This document shows, piece by piece, positions 1-10,825 of a stretch of DNA of 31,309 bases. Location of the stretch: the NCBI GenBank assembly GCA_003990745.1, contig RBNI01000436.1, positions 1 to 31,309 on the forward strand, written 5' to 3'. Position numbers and translations under genes: made by a program. This stretch comes from Jimgerdemannia flammicorona. Lineage: Eukaryota; Mucoromycota; Endogonomycetes; Endogonales; Endogonaceae. Positions within the stretch are counted from its first letter, which is position 1. Each line of letters opens with the position of its first letter. The notes beneath the pieces were generated by a model. The model did no database searches. It worked only from the letters and a program-made list of their open reading frames with translations, and was not told the origin of the DNA.

Positions 1-930
1 TGAAAGGGGTTGCTATTTGTGGGTGGGTCGTGGAGCGGTGATTGACGCCTTCGTTCGCTCCCACTAAATGGACTCGATGCATGCAGAACTGCCGTACAAC
101 GACTACTTAGGGTCAGAGACCAATTTGACAGCGAGATTGATGAAAATGCGACGGGGCTGTATACTTGACGAGGAAGGCTTGGGACGACGATATCGTCTGT
201 TTTATACAGCCACAAAAGTATGAAGGTACGGTTGAGAGCTAATACCGGTAGTCTTTTATGAATGTTGGAGCACTCGAATATTCAAGGTATGCTCCTATTA
301 GTCATGACTTTTGATCTTGAAATTTCACCTAACAAACGAGTAAGCAAGGAAGAGTGTCGTGGAGATATAAAGGTTTTTGCTGTTGGAACACTATCATCGT
401 ATTCCTTACACAAATAGTCTCCCATTAATTCTGCATCCAAATATTGCCCAACAACAATAATAACAATAACCCATTTATCTCAGAAAAACTGCAATAAATA
501 TCCCACCTTGATGTTAAAAAGTGAATTGAAGCACATTTGGGATTCGGGACATTAAAAACAGGTCATCGACAATACAATTTATTTATAAAATAAATCCTGC
601 ATATCACGATATATAGAACAACAATACCCGTTGCCCGTTTAACTTGCTTCACTCTAATATTCCTACTCCGTAGAGCGAGTGGAAAGAAACGCCTGGAGAC
701 CGGGATTGGTCAGCTCAGAGACGGGGTGACGTGGAGGAAGACTTGCAGAAGTTGAAGGTTGAAAATAAGGATGGTAGTAGTTAGGGAGCTTGCTTGGTGA
801 GATTCAAACACATATAACATCATGACATCGCTTTTGCCAATCCACCCTGCCTCATTTATATCCACGTCGCAATTAAGAAGAACTTGAGCGTGAGGGACGG
901 GGGTTGGGGGTGTGAATATCGCATGGCTGT

Positions 931-937
<7 letters not shown>

Positions 938-967
<30 letters not shown>
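938..967 (+). repeat. A(30) homopolymer tract
   Basis: Thirty consecutive A residues in otherwise ordinary sequence, followed by TTACTAACAGG, which resembles a fungal branch point plus acceptor. It could be a slippage-expanded tract or the tail of an old retroposed copy. I see no target-site duplication around it. Confidence 0.9.
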
Positions 968-969
<2 letters not shown>

Positions 970-1141
970 TACTAACAGGTACTCGGCATTTTGTACACAT
1001 CAAGTGCGTATATAACATATAACGAGCAAGGCGTTGGAGAGAAATCAGGCAGTCAATAGAACTCCCTGGTGAGTTCCAACATGATGAGAGCTTGGGTCTT
1101 CCCCAGATATTATATCAATAATGGTTGATATGCGTGCAGAA

Positions 1142-1142
<1 letters not shown>

Positions 1143-1179
<37 letters not shown>
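1143..1179 (+). repeat. A(37) homopolymer tract
   Basis: Thirty-seven consecutive A residues about 175 bases after the A(30) tract. The bases before it do not match the 3' end of the LINE family in this window, which ends AAGAGACTAT, so it is not a tail of that LINE. Origin unknown. Confidence 0.9.
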
Positions 1180-1180
<1 letters not shown>

Positions 1181-2280
1181 CCGAGCTACGAGTGGAGACA
1201 ACATTGTTGATCAGGCACGTAGGTGCGATTGTCAGTCAGTTTGAGTGCTACGGCAATAATCTGGTCGTTTAGGGATGAACGCGGAAGCTAGCCATTGTGC
1301 ACTTCGTAGCAGCATAACCCTTGTCAACGAGAACAAGTACACCACCATATCCACGATAGTCCCTCAAACCCAAACCGACCTTGTCCAGCTTTATCGAGCG
1401 CCAGCAGCAGCGCGCCAAAGGTGTCTCTCCCCTCTTCATGGAGATATTTAAATTCGGCCGTGGTTTTGTACTGCAAGTCCCCGGGTATTACATGAACTCT
1501 GTTATCCAGAATGAAAATAAATGTCCTTTCCAATTTATACATACATACAATTGATATATCGTTCATATCTGGTCTGGACTATACTTTATGTGGTGTGGTA
1601 ATCAAATAAGTACAGAAGTTCGCATGATGAATGAAATGCAATAGCATATCTCCATGTATTTATACATTTGAATTCTACTGCAATACATTGGATATTATTA
1701 TCCTGTGTGTTTCCTATGTCAACCTGTTGTCGTATACCAAATTGCTAAATTAGGATTTCGTGACCATCTAACGCGCCATCTCAAGGTTATGTATTATGCA
1801 TTTCGTTCACATGCTGGTCACATCGCTACAAGAACTTACTTTTTTTTGCCGTTTGGAGTTATGACCAAATATATATATATATGTATATGTATATCTTATC
1901 TCTATACGCAGTCATGACCGACGTCTATGCACTCCCAAGGTACAAGCCTAGAACCTGGTTCCTACTACTTGTAAAGCATACTGGTAGACATGCTTGAGCA
2001 TCACCAATTTAAGTCACTTTTTTTACAAGTGACTTAGAATTTTCTGTGGCTATGGTAGTCGTATTGCCCCAACGATGTGACATGCCGGGTCTTACCACCG
2101 CGGACTCGTATATACAACGAGAAGGGCGCAACCCCATAAGGACTAATTTACAGCAACGTCAAGGAGAAACCACACGCGGATGACGCAGTCAGTTACCCCA
2201 TCAAGAGCATAAGTAACCAAGAAGCAACGAGACACCAAGTGACTAGGGTTACTTGAAGAGCCAAGCGGTCCGCCAGATGG

Positions 2281-2288
2281 TATAAAAG
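2281..2288 (+). promoter_or_regulatory. Candidate TATA box
   Basis: TATAAAAG occurs here in moderately GC-rich sequence, followed by a C/T-rich stretch and then the small spliced ORF candidate at 2416-2617. The spacing (about 135 bases to the first ATG) is plausible for a fungal core promoter with a 5' leader. There is no direct evidence of transcription. Confidence 0.35.
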
Positions 2289-2415
2289 CGGACGGAATCA
2301 CTAGTCGAATCAGCACCATCCAAATCCGTCTCATCATTGTGAAGTTCTCATTCATCGCCCTGCCGTTGCCGTCCCACCGTCGTCGTTTTCCCCATAGCGG
2401 AAGAAGAGTCCGTCC

Positions 2416-2617
2416 ATGGAGAGGTTAGCCGTGAGTAATTTGATTTGTTTGATGCACGCTTGAATCCTTCTAGCCACCAGAGCGTCTCCTTGCAAGCCCT
2501 AAGCTTTTGCTCTCAAGCGTCACGTGCTCCTGCACCGCTACCAAGGCTATGCGCAAGGATGAATATCAAACGTGCGTGCAGGATTGTGTCTGTGCCAATC
2601 ACCCTGATATATGCTAA
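2416..2617 (+). CDS. Candidate small cysteine-rich protein, spliced, possibly a pseudogene
   Basis: An ATG at 2416 opens five codons (MERLA) that stop at a consensus donor GTGAGT at 2431. Removing 2431-2473 (ending CTAG) continues the frame as PPERLLASPKLL and so on to a TAA at 2615-2617, giving about 52 residues. The C-terminal part has six cysteines (TCSC, then QTCVQDCVC, then a final C before the stop). With the alternative acceptor at 2479-2480 (a 50-base intron), a different upstream frame joins in phase, running VVVFPIAEEESVHGEVS from 2379. Further upstream, AAG TTC TCA TTC ATC GCC at 2342 reads KFSFIA like a signal-peptide start, but it is in another frame and has no ATG. It could be a decayed small secreted protein gene. 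No family recognised; the introns are guesses. Confidence 0.25.
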
Positions 2618-2638
2618 ACGCTGCCGTTTCGTCAGGTC

Positions 2639-2655
2639 AAAAAAAAAAAAAAAAA
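2639..2655 (+). repeat. A(17) homopolymer tract
   Basis: Seventeen consecutive A residues just after the cysteine-rich ORF candidate and just before the switch to AT-rich repeat DNA. It is probably a simple slippage tract. Confidence 0.9.
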
Positions 2656-2829
2656 TAGATCTAATTGCCCTCCAGTGACGTATCGTCAATTGTAACATCA
2701 TTCCATAATGGATTACTACCATATAATAAATATGATGTGGAAGGAACCCTTTGGTCGGGAAAACTTCATAACCCAATATAATAATATATGAGAGTGTGAG
2801 GTAAAACAAATACAAGTAACAAAGCATTC

Positions 2830-3322
2830 CAGCTAATACAAACCGTTTATTCTTATTAATTTATAATGATAACATTCTAAATACATGGCTCTAATAAAAC
2901 AATATAATATAGATGAGATATACTTCTTGATTTTTTATTTTAATAAAGTAGAAGAAGTTTAAATATATATTAACTTTATAAAATTATCTAAAAATTGTAT
3001 TGAGTATTAATGTAACAGATTATTATATGGCAACAAATTACTGAAAGTTTCAATGGAATTTCTGATGAAATTTACAATAGAATTTCTAATAGAAATTCTA
3101 ATATAGTAATTATATACCTTATATAGTATATGTAACCATATATAATTATGTATATCCAGTATATTACATTTAGCCATAGCTCTCCAACTTATATAAATAC
3201 TCTCTATATTGAGTAAATTGTAATCTTAGCTCTACTTTCTCTTCTTAAGAATAAATCAATATTCTTACTCAGATATCTTAGAACCAACTTATTTATAATT
3301 TCAAGCTTGATAAGCATAGAAT
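2830..3322 (+). mobile_element. Gypsy-type 3' end remnant: internal tail plus partial LTR
   Basis: Composition drops sharply to AT-rich here. From about 3010 to 3110 the sequence is the reverse complement of about 4020-4110, the region next to the minus-strand LTR. From about 3111 to 3322 it matches the first half of the LTR at 10433-10825 in the same orientation, including the TATAAATACTCTCTAT promoter-like motif and the AGAATAAA polyadenylation-like motif. The copy stops abruptly near 3322, where an inverted full LTR begins. I read it as the 3' internal end and truncated 3' LTR of a plus-strand gypsy copy. Most of 2830-3010 is featureless AT-rich DNA. No coding capacity remains. Confidence 0.55.
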
Positions 3323-3443
3323 ATATAATAAAACTATATGCTGATAGAATTAATATATTGCAGATAATTAAGATAACTATTAGCCCTAAGTTCTGAGTAC
3401 TTATAAAAAAGTGCTAAGTTTTAATTATCTATTGTAGTAGTAT

Positions 3444-3451
3444 AGTTCAAG
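3444..3451. repeat. Left 8-bp target-site duplication of the MITE
   Basis: AGTTCAAG lies immediately left of the MITE and AGTCCAAG immediately right (3745-3752). They differ by one C/T transition. The equivalent unoccupied position in the other LTR has one copy only (10697-10704, minus strand AGTCTAAG). Confidence 0.75.
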
Positions 3452-3744
3452 CAGTACTTTCAAATGAATTGAATCAATTCAAATTAAGTTCAAATCAAAT
3501 TAAATTCAAATCAAATTGAGGGTCTGATTTGAACCCTATTTTTCAAAATATTATAACTCAATGAATATACATCCAAATTCAATAATATTTAGCTTATTAG
3601 ATTTCCCTATATAAGAGAAATCTAACAAGTTAAAGATCATTAAATTTGGATATGTATTTATCAAATTATTATATTTTGAAAAATAGAGTTCAAATTAGAT
3701 CTCAAATTGAATTGAACCTTTGATTCAATTTGTTGGGGGCACTA
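3452..3744. mobile_element. hAT-like foldback MITE, 293 bp
   Basis: This is a non-coding element with terminal inverted repeats that begin CAGTACTTTCAAATGAATTG at the left and TAGTGCCCCCAACAAATTG, read inward, at the right. Almost the whole element folds back: the left arm (about 3530-3605) pairs with the right arm (about 3628-3705) around a short centre near 3615. The 8-bp duplication and the YAGTG-type end are those of the hAT superfamily (established knowledge), so an autonomous hAT transposase elsewhere in the genome would be the expected mover. It sits in the LTR of gypsy copy B. The same foldback core recurs twice in the composite element at 16809-23586. Confidence 0.7.
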
Positions 3745-4020
3745 AGTCCAAGTATCACTTTCAGGTTCTTGTACTAGTGAAAGTACTGTATTTGTATCCC
3801 AAGTTGATCAGACTTAGAATTATTAATAAGTCAGATCTGAGAGTTCTATAATAAGAATACTACTTTATTCTTATATTTAAGAAAAGCAGAGCTGAGGTTA
3901 TACTATACTCAGTATAGAGAATATTTATATAGATTTAAAGCTATAACTAAATATAGTATACTGGATATATATCTATATATAGTTATACTATATTCAGATA
4001 TTTGGTATCTATAATAACTA

Positions 4021-4479
4021 GTTGGAAATTCTATAAGAAATTCTATAGAAATTTCAATTAGAAATTTCATTGGAATTTTCAGTAGCTTATAGATATGTAA
4101 TGATTTATTATATCCTTCTCTTCTTTATCTGAACTTACTCATTGAATTTAGTACTAAACTCTAGATATTCGTCAAACTGAAGAGCAGTATACTGAACTAC
4201 TTAAAAAATAATATTGCTCTATTGTTCATTACTCAAATTGACAATATTCTCAAAGGATACTCTATAGAGATACATAGTTGAGCACTTAGAGTCAGATATA
4301 GAAAAGGATATAAAATCTTTTGATAATAATATACAATAAAAAGATAGGCTCATTATTTAGTACTACTGAAAGTAGCTTATTAATAGATAATATATCCAAT
4401 CTCATAGTACTCTTTTAATTATTATTAGTAGCAAAGGGCCTAGAAATATTAGATTCTTCTAAAATATTATTGGGCTTCA
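4021..4479. other. AT-rich remnant between LTR and LINE1
   Basis: About 4021-4110 is the inverted partner of 3010-3110 and should be the 3' internal end of gypsy copy B. The rest is AT-rich with frequent stops in all frames. I tested it by eye for integrase motifs on both strands and found none. The exact 3' end of LINE1 is not visible here; there is no T-tract. Confidence 0.4.
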
Positions 4480-7400
4480 TTTTGGTCTGAGTCTCTAGAG
4501 ATTTATATATTGATAGAGAGTAGTTTGATAGAATTCCATTGATATTTAATAATTACAAAAATAGTGACAGTGATCTTGTTTTTGGTTTGTTCTTAGTATC
4601 TTAGCCCATTGCTCCTCTATCTCTCTTACAGACTGTTGTACTCCCAGCTGGCCTTTGATCATCTCTCAGAAGTCTGCTAAGATCTCATACTCTTCTAGCT
4701 AATATTTTAGGGTCTGTATCACCCTACTCTCCTATCTGACATTATAGCACTTTTTGTAATCAAAGGCACTCCCTTCTACCAGATATCCTGACTGAAAGTT
4801 TAACATTATATTCTACTGCAGAAGCCTCCACTATACCACCCAGAACTTGTAGAAGCCACCATATTACTATCTTACTCTATGACTAAATACTAGCCCAGTT
4901 TTACTCTTTACTAATTCCCACTACCTGTCAGGCCTCCAGCCATAGATCTCTCTCATATTCTCAAAGATACTCTATACTATTCTCAAGACTGAAGTTATCT
5001 ACTGAAGTACCCCCCAATAGTAGATAGTCTTACCTCTATATCTGGAGTCTCTATTCCTTCTCACTCTTATTACTTTGTCAGCAGATATCAATATAATAGG
5101 CTCTATCAATTACTCTCTACCAGAAGCCCTTATAATATATCCTATAGCTCTTCTTGAGTATTACTAGAGAGAGCAAGTCATCTAATACTCCCCTGGGAGA
5201 GAACTATATCTCACACACCCTCTGTATAAAAGGAATCTATTCACATTCTCTCAGCTCACTAGTATACTTCAGCTATCATATTCTTAAGTAGTGTAAGTGC
5301 TCAGTAAAGTCCACAAGACTGAGGTCTCCCTGATCCACTAATAGTATCAATATCTTCTATCCAATCTGACTATAATATTCAATCCAAATCTAAGTTCTAA
5401 CTATCTTCAAAAGTTTCTTCACTATTTATACTAGAAAGTTCAAATAATATCTCAGATACTATAGCTTAGGTAACCAATATATATTCAATACTATCACCCT
5501 CTCTGTCAGAGAGATATACTGATCACTCCAGCTCAGGAGTATATTTTCCCACTCTACTAACCACTGCTTCCACTATACCCAGAGCAGCAGAGAGGTATAT
5601 ACTGAGAAATAGATCTCTAGATAACAAACTGCCTCTCTTATCAAAACAATTATTTCTATCAATCTCCTCCTACTATTTCTCCTCTTAGCACCAGAGTCTT
5701 ATATTTGTATCAATTGGACTTAGCCTCCAAGCACTCTTCATACTATTCTACTGTCCTCTTTAATTTCACCACATCTCCCATAGAGCTTAGTCTGACTATT
5801 ATATTATCTGCAAAGGCTCCCACCTTCCAATTTACTCCAAGAATGTCTAACCCCTCCACCTTATGCCAAATTCTATTCAATAAAGACTCTAAGGAGAGGG
5901 CATAGAGAATGGGTAATAGTGGATCACCCTGTGATACTCCTCTACTTAGGGAGAATGAAACTCTCCTATATCTATTAACTAGGATAGCCACTTGACTCTC
6001 CTCTAATAGACTGATCAAAGACTACTAAAAGTCTGGAAAGACCCCAATATGCTTTAGTACTCTGTCTAGTCATACATATCAAACTTTATCATATGTCTTC
6101 TCTTGGTTCAGAAATACTAGGTGACTATCTACCTCAGCAGCTCTCACTCTCTCAATGATACCATAGACCCATACTGTCTTATCTCAGATCAAGTGACCAT
6201 AAACAAAGTTCCTTATTCCTCTTCTAGCACTCACTGAGCTACTCTCTATAACCTGGTCACTAAAATCTTCATAACCAGCTTATGATCTATATCTAGAAGT
6301 ATGATCAGCCTCCAGTTCTTCCACTTCTCTCTTCTTTATTTATTCTTATACCATAAAGCTATAAGTCCCAGATACTGTCCCCCAATTCATACTTTAGAGT
6401 CTATAACTTTATTACACATCTGTAATATCACTTCAATACTTATCATTTACTTTGAGAAATCCCAGAGCAGACCATCTTCTCCAGGGGCTATCTTGAGACT
6501 CATTATAGCCAAAATCTGAAAATTCTCCTCCTCTTGAACCAGTATCCCAAGCTCCCCCAGACTCTCAGCCAGATCTAGATACTAGTTTTCAAGATGCTGC
6601 TCAATGGTCTATATATCCTCTCCACTCTCCTCCTTACTTTACAATTATCCCCAGCATTCACTCAATTGATCCAAGATATTCTAAGTCCCCATCATCAGCT
6701 CCTCTGACTCATCCAACACTCCATCCTACTTCTGTCATACTCTCCTCACCTGAAGAAGCCTTGACAAAAACTTTGTAGGTTATCTCTTCTCCTCCAGCTC
6801 TTGCTACTATAGGCAGACTACTATACTCTTTATCTATATATCTTCCTTTCTCTATAGCAAACTCTACCTCTAGCCTGATATGCTAAACTCTCTAATCTAC
6901 TATCTTCTTATCCTCTAGTAGTCCACTTTACCCTAACAACAACTCCTTTAATTAGCATAAGGTCTATTATATATAGTACTGTCTTTGAGTACTCTATACT
7001 CTCTCTGCCTCTTTTCAGAAAAGTTGAGTATAGACTTCAGCTGATATTACTGATCTCCAATAGTAAGGCCTGCCATATACTAACCAAGAACCCTAGATCT
7101 AATATCTACTACCCAGATATCTTACAGAGAGGATTTATCTAATAATAAAGTATTCAGATAAATACCCAGATCTCTCCCCACTTCCTCCAAACCCTCTATG
7201 TCTCAGGAGGCCTTAATAATTAGATTATAGATATCAAACAGTCTCTAGTGAACTCCAGACATTACCCCCTTAGTACTCAGCAGTCAGAATTCAGTCAATC
7301 TGAGAGCTAAGCCCATCTACTCAGTAAGTATAAATCTGGTAATCTTCCTACTCCTATCAGTTAGTATCCACTAGAAAGCTAAGTCTTTTAATCTCCTCCC

Positions 7401-7896
7401 AACTCTCTATTCCCACACTTCTCTCAGCCAATCCCCTCCCATCATCAGTTCTATTCAGTTTGCCATTATAAATTATATTGAAGTCTCTACTCAGATAATT
7501 AATCCCTGTCTCCACCAGTCTGCCTGAGTTCTGAAATCTACATATCTACTCTAATTGAGCTGCTCTTTCTACTGGACCATAGCAGGACCTGACTACTATC
7601 AGGCCCTAACCTACTTTCTTCAATATTCCCCACACCACTCTGCTCTCTCAATGTCTAATATCCCCAATGTCTCCTTTTTCTCTTTTAATTATAATGCCCA
7701 CTTTGCCCTTCTATACTACTACCCCTTCTCTATTCCCTCATCCAGTCCTGTATATCTAAGTCCTCATCACATCCCACATTCTGAAGCAAAAACAGATCAG
7801 TATCCAGCCTCCTCAATTAAGAGAAATGTCCTGCTATCTCACTGCCCTCTATAACTTATTAACATTTAAAGAGAAGATTCTAGTTATACTATTCAT
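4480..7896 (-). pseudogene. LINE1 ORF2 (endonuclease-reverse transcriptase), decayed
   Basis: The start ATG (reverse complement of 7894-7896) opens MNSIT, the same start context as in LINE2 and LINE4. The endonuclease motif reads SRDFNIIYNGKLNRTDDGR near 7440-7475, where better copies have GGDFN. The RT core lies in the open stretch 5743-6018 and shows GVSQGDPLLPILYALSLE followed by AFADNI, so the catalytic FADD has become FADN. An intact enzyme would make the target nick and copy the element RNA at the chromosome. This copy is dead, with many stops and frameshifts; the C-terminal zinc region is not readable. Confidence 0.8.
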
Positions 7897-7929
7897 ATTG
7901 AATAATATATATAGAAAGTCCTCTTACTC

Positions 7930-9600
7930 TACAATTCCATACTTACTATATTACTAGTTACATCTAAGTTTCTCTCAGCCTTAAGCTCATCTATCTCTCC
8001 CTGCTGAGTATTCAGAGCTATTAATATCTCTAGACAGTTCTCTTAACTATAGAAGATCTGTATTTCTCATATACTATTTGCTATTTTGCTAACTCTTTCC
8101 TTAGGCTCTATGGTAAGCTATATACTCATTTATAATTTTCAGTACTGTCTCTCTATTCTCATCAATCTCATACTTCTCTGTTTTCAACAGAGTTACTATT
8201 AACTTATTCTAGAGCTTTCATACTATATTCTTACCCCACAAGACAGTACTCCAGTATATCTCACTAACAATATAAAAATCAACCTCTCTCAACTCATTAG
8301 CTACAATATTCATCAGTGCCTTCTATAATTATTTCTCATCTCCAATTATCTCTTTCACTCTCAGAACTACTCTCTATTTCTCTACTTTCTGACCTTCATC
8401 AGTATTCATTCTTACCAACTCATCCCAGTCCTCCTCTAGTATATCCTACAGCTTATCATTCCCCTACTGTTGGAGCTCCATATCAAACTTGAGTCCCTTC
8501 TGCCATCATCTTATCTTTAGCTACTATGCTCAACTCTTAAACTATACCCTTATCCAGGACCTCTACTTGAGTCATCATCTTCTCTCCTATCCAGGCACTG
8601 GTCCTTGAACCAACTCTCTTAGTGATATCTACCTCCTTTGACTCCTCTTCCAAACCTATCAATAAATTCTTCTAATGCTACCTTCTTTAAGCTCTCTCTC
8701 AAGTAGTTTGATCTTAATATACCCTTTTACCATTAATAATCTCTATCACTGTCCTAGTCTCAAACTCCTTTCATACTCACTATCTCCCCTCTATTACTTC
8801 TGTTAGATCTTTCAATGTCTTCAGAAAATCCTCCTCCTCCTCCAGCATCCTCTTTACTCTTGAAACCTTGTACTTCACTAGCTCTTACTTCAGTATTACT
8901 GACCAATCTCTCTTCTTCTTTATATTCTTCTTTTCCACCAGCCTTAGCCTAATATCTATATCCTCTATCCTGAACTCTATATATACCCTTCTAGAATATC
9001 TACAATATTCCCATACTCCTTGATAGTATTGAAAATCAACCTCCTGGTCTCCTCTTTCTTTATTGTAGATATATTAGCTATCACTAGCTAAACTATTTGA
9101 GAGTCCCAACATAAGCATCTCACTATAGAGATTATCATACCCCTGACCACTGTTCCTTTCTATAGTACTCTCAGCATCAAATCCTCCTCCTCAAAGCCCA
9201 CCTTAACCTCCTTCAGTCTCTTTAGAAATATTTAAGCCTTGGAAGTACAAAGTGACTATAAATTCAGATACTGATTTCTTGAGTAACAGTGCTGCTACCA
9301 GATCTATTACACTATCTGCTAAGTCTCTGGGCCTCATACCTCTCTTCTTCCATCAGCTATCATATCTGGATTTTTACCAGATTAATAGTCATCTTTTCAT
9401 CAGCAGTTCCTCTCTCTTCTTCAGTCACTACTCTCTCAGCCCTACTACTACTGTTGCCCAGAGTTACCCTCTCAGAGCCTATAGCCCATACCTTCTTCCT
9501 CCTTACAGCCATCCATCTAGGCCTACTGACTGGTCTCCAGCCTTGACTTTATCTACAAAGCTCACTCTTCCAATCTCTTCTTTTATTAAAAAACTCTACA
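7930..9600 (-). pseudogene. LINE1 ORF1, decayed
   Basis: Recognised only by comparison with LINE3 ORF1. The reverse complement near 9190-9235 reads FLKRLKEVKVGFE, matching FLKGLEGVEVGFE. The N-terminal end near 9540-9560 matches the FADKVKESGWPAG region. ORF1 of LINEs normally encodes an RNA-binding chaperone that packages the transcript; whether that holds for this unusual ORF1 family is inference. No usable frame is left. Confidence 0.6.
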
Positions 9601-9604
9601 AAAT

Positions 9605-10060
9605 ATATTAATATATATTTATATAATATAAAATATATCTAAAAGAGATATTATATTGGGTTTTACTTTCTTTTTAGCCTGTTCTGACTATAACTTAATA
9701 TGTTCTAGAAAGATTATATTAGTTTACTAGTCAATATATAAACTTTCTTAAGTGAGCCAGAATTTTCCAAAAATGAGATTATATCCTATAAGATACACAA
9801 TATAGAAGATCTACTTTGTAGTATAGTCTTCTAGATATAGAAATAAATTCTTATAGATTTTTGAAAGTTTCTAAGTTAAATATAGTAATGTTTTCTTTTG
9901 AGTGTTTTTATATCTTAAGTCTAAACTTATCAGTAGTCTTATCAAGGTAATGATTACTTACTCTACTGTTAATGAGGACTTCAATAGGGTTTCTTTCAAT
10001 TTTTCCTTATAGGTAGATATATTCAAAGTTAACTTTTTGCCTATTGATTCAGAAAGAATC
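9605..10060 (-). pseudogene. Gypsy copy B protease region, decayed
   Basis: The reverse complement is clearly similar to plus-strand positions 26020-26400 of gypsy copy A. It contains IEVLINSRVSNHYLDK, where a retroviral-type aspartic protease would have an active site like D-S-G-A. As in copy A, the Asp is Asn and the Gly is Arg. LINE1 begins immediately downstream at about 9600. The boundary stretch 9600-9655 is AT-only simple sequence. Confidence 0.6.
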
Positions 10061-10432
10061 TACATCATCTGTCATTTTTGAGTTATCTGAGTTATTTACC
10101 AAATTGAGTTCTCTGCTAAATATGAAATACTGCCAAGATCATCATGTCAGAAATCACATACTTTTAGAGATTACTATGCTATACAGAGATCATTATGCTA
10201 TATGAGAGATCATCATACAGAAATCATATAAGGAAACTACTCACACTATATGCAAATCACCACTCAAACCCAAGAACTTATCCTAATAAAAAAATTACCA
10301 GAATTATTTGCAGATATCTAGCTTTAACTATTATACTACTAAACATCAAGGACTTCAGAAATCTTAGAATATTTTGTTGCTTTTTGACAAAGTAACTGAG
10401 GGCTCAAACCAAATTACACTAATCTCCAATCT
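10061..10432. other. AT-rich remnant with short imperfect repeats
   Basis: This should be the part of gypsy copy B upstream of the protease, but I do not see the dUTPase motifs that copy A has there. At about 10135-10230 a roughly 20-25-base unit containing AGATCATCATG and AGATCATTATGCTATA is repeated imperfectly four times. No gene is visible. The 66-codon open stretch at 10195-10395 has no recognisable similarity. Confidence 0.4.
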
Positions 10433-10825
10433 TGTAATTTACCTTCATTGAGTTAGGTATACTATAATATATAGATATACTCAATATACTATATTTAATT
10501 ATAATTTGAATCTGTATAAATACTCTCTATACTAAGTATATTATGTATAACCTTAGCTCTACTTTCTCCAAACATAAGAATAAAGTAGTATTCTTATTAC
10601 AGAACTCTCAGACCTAACTTGTTAATACTTCTAAGCCTGATTAACTTAGGATACAAGCACAGTATCTTTTTCCAGAACAAGATCTCAAAAGTAATACTTA
10701 GACTACACCACTACAACAGATAATTGGAACTCAGTACTTTCTTATAAAAACTCAGAACTTAGGGCTAATAGTCCATTCTAATTATCTATAATATATTAAT
10801 TCCATCAGTATATAGTTTTATTATA
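10433..10825 (+). repeat. 5' LTR of gypsy copy A (393 bp)
   Basis: It starts TGTAATTTACC and ends GTTTTATTATA, a decayed form of the usual TG...CA LTR ends. It contains TATAAA at 10515-10520 and AATAAA at 10579-10584, fitting a U3 promoter and R-region polyadenylation signal. Two other copies exist, a partial direct one at 3111-3322 and a full inverted one at 3324-4020 that is interrupted by a MITE. The MITE target site is unoccupied here at 10697-10704. The matching 3' LTR of copy A is not in the window. Confidence 0.7.

Larger units (their letters stand above)
1..2280. other. Left flank, ordinary composition, no confident gene
   Basis: This stretch has balanced composition with normal CpG frequency, unlike the AT-rich block that begins near 2830. 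No reading frame on either strand is long enough, or similar enough to a family I recognise, to call a gene. The most coding-like piece is a minus-strand frame at 1324-1566 (80 codons, containing TTAEFKYLHEEGRDTFGALL). It could be one exon of a spliced gene, but no convincing partner exons are visible. The stretch also holds two long A-tracts and a short AT/GTAT microsatellite at about 1868-1894. It may be intergenic DNA or the remains of spliced genes that cannot be resolved by eye. Confidence 0.5.
3324..4020 (-). repeat. LTR of gypsy copy B, interrupted by a hAT-like MITE
   Basis: The reverse complement matches the plus-strand LTR at 10433-10825 along its length. Subtracting the 293-bp MITE and its 8-bp duplication leaves about 396 bp, against 393 bp for the uninterrupted LTR. 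On the sense strand it runs from TAGTTATTATAG to GTTTTATTATA, consistent with a TGT...ACA terminus after C-to-T and G-to-A decay. It is in the right place to be the 3' LTR of the minus-strand gypsy remnant that contains LINE1. Confidence 0.6.
4480..9600 (-). mobile_element. LINE1: heavily decayed minus-strand LINE
   Basis: The same two-ORF LINE family as LINE2 and LINE3, read right to left. Homology to LINE2 runs from an ORF1 N-terminal region near 9560 to the ORF2 C-terminal region near 4770; the 3' boundary is uncertain (about 4430-4560). This is the most AT-rich and most CpG-poor LINE in the window. It also has an internal deletion near 9229, where about 80 bases present in LINE2 (16110-16185) are missing. 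It appears to have inserted in gypsy copy B, whose protease region resumes at about 9650. It is inactive, with stops in every domain. Confidence 0.8.

Noticed and set aside
1324..1566. Minus-strand 80-codon frame as a gene
   Set aside because: It looks somewhat coding-like but has no recognised similarity and no convincing splice partners, so it was kept only as a remark in the flank description.
3150..3322. Idea that the repeated TATAAATACTCTCTAT sequences are ends of a DNA transposon (terminal inverted repeats)
   Set aside because: The copy at 10433-10825 stands alone in one orientation, has TG...CA-like ends plus TATA and AATAAA motifs, and is followed by a primer-binding-like site and gypsy domains, so an LTR fits better.
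4120..4480. Integrase fragment of gypsy copy B
   Set aside because: I translated both strands by eye and saw no HHCC or D,D,E pattern. The sequence is too decayed to support a call.
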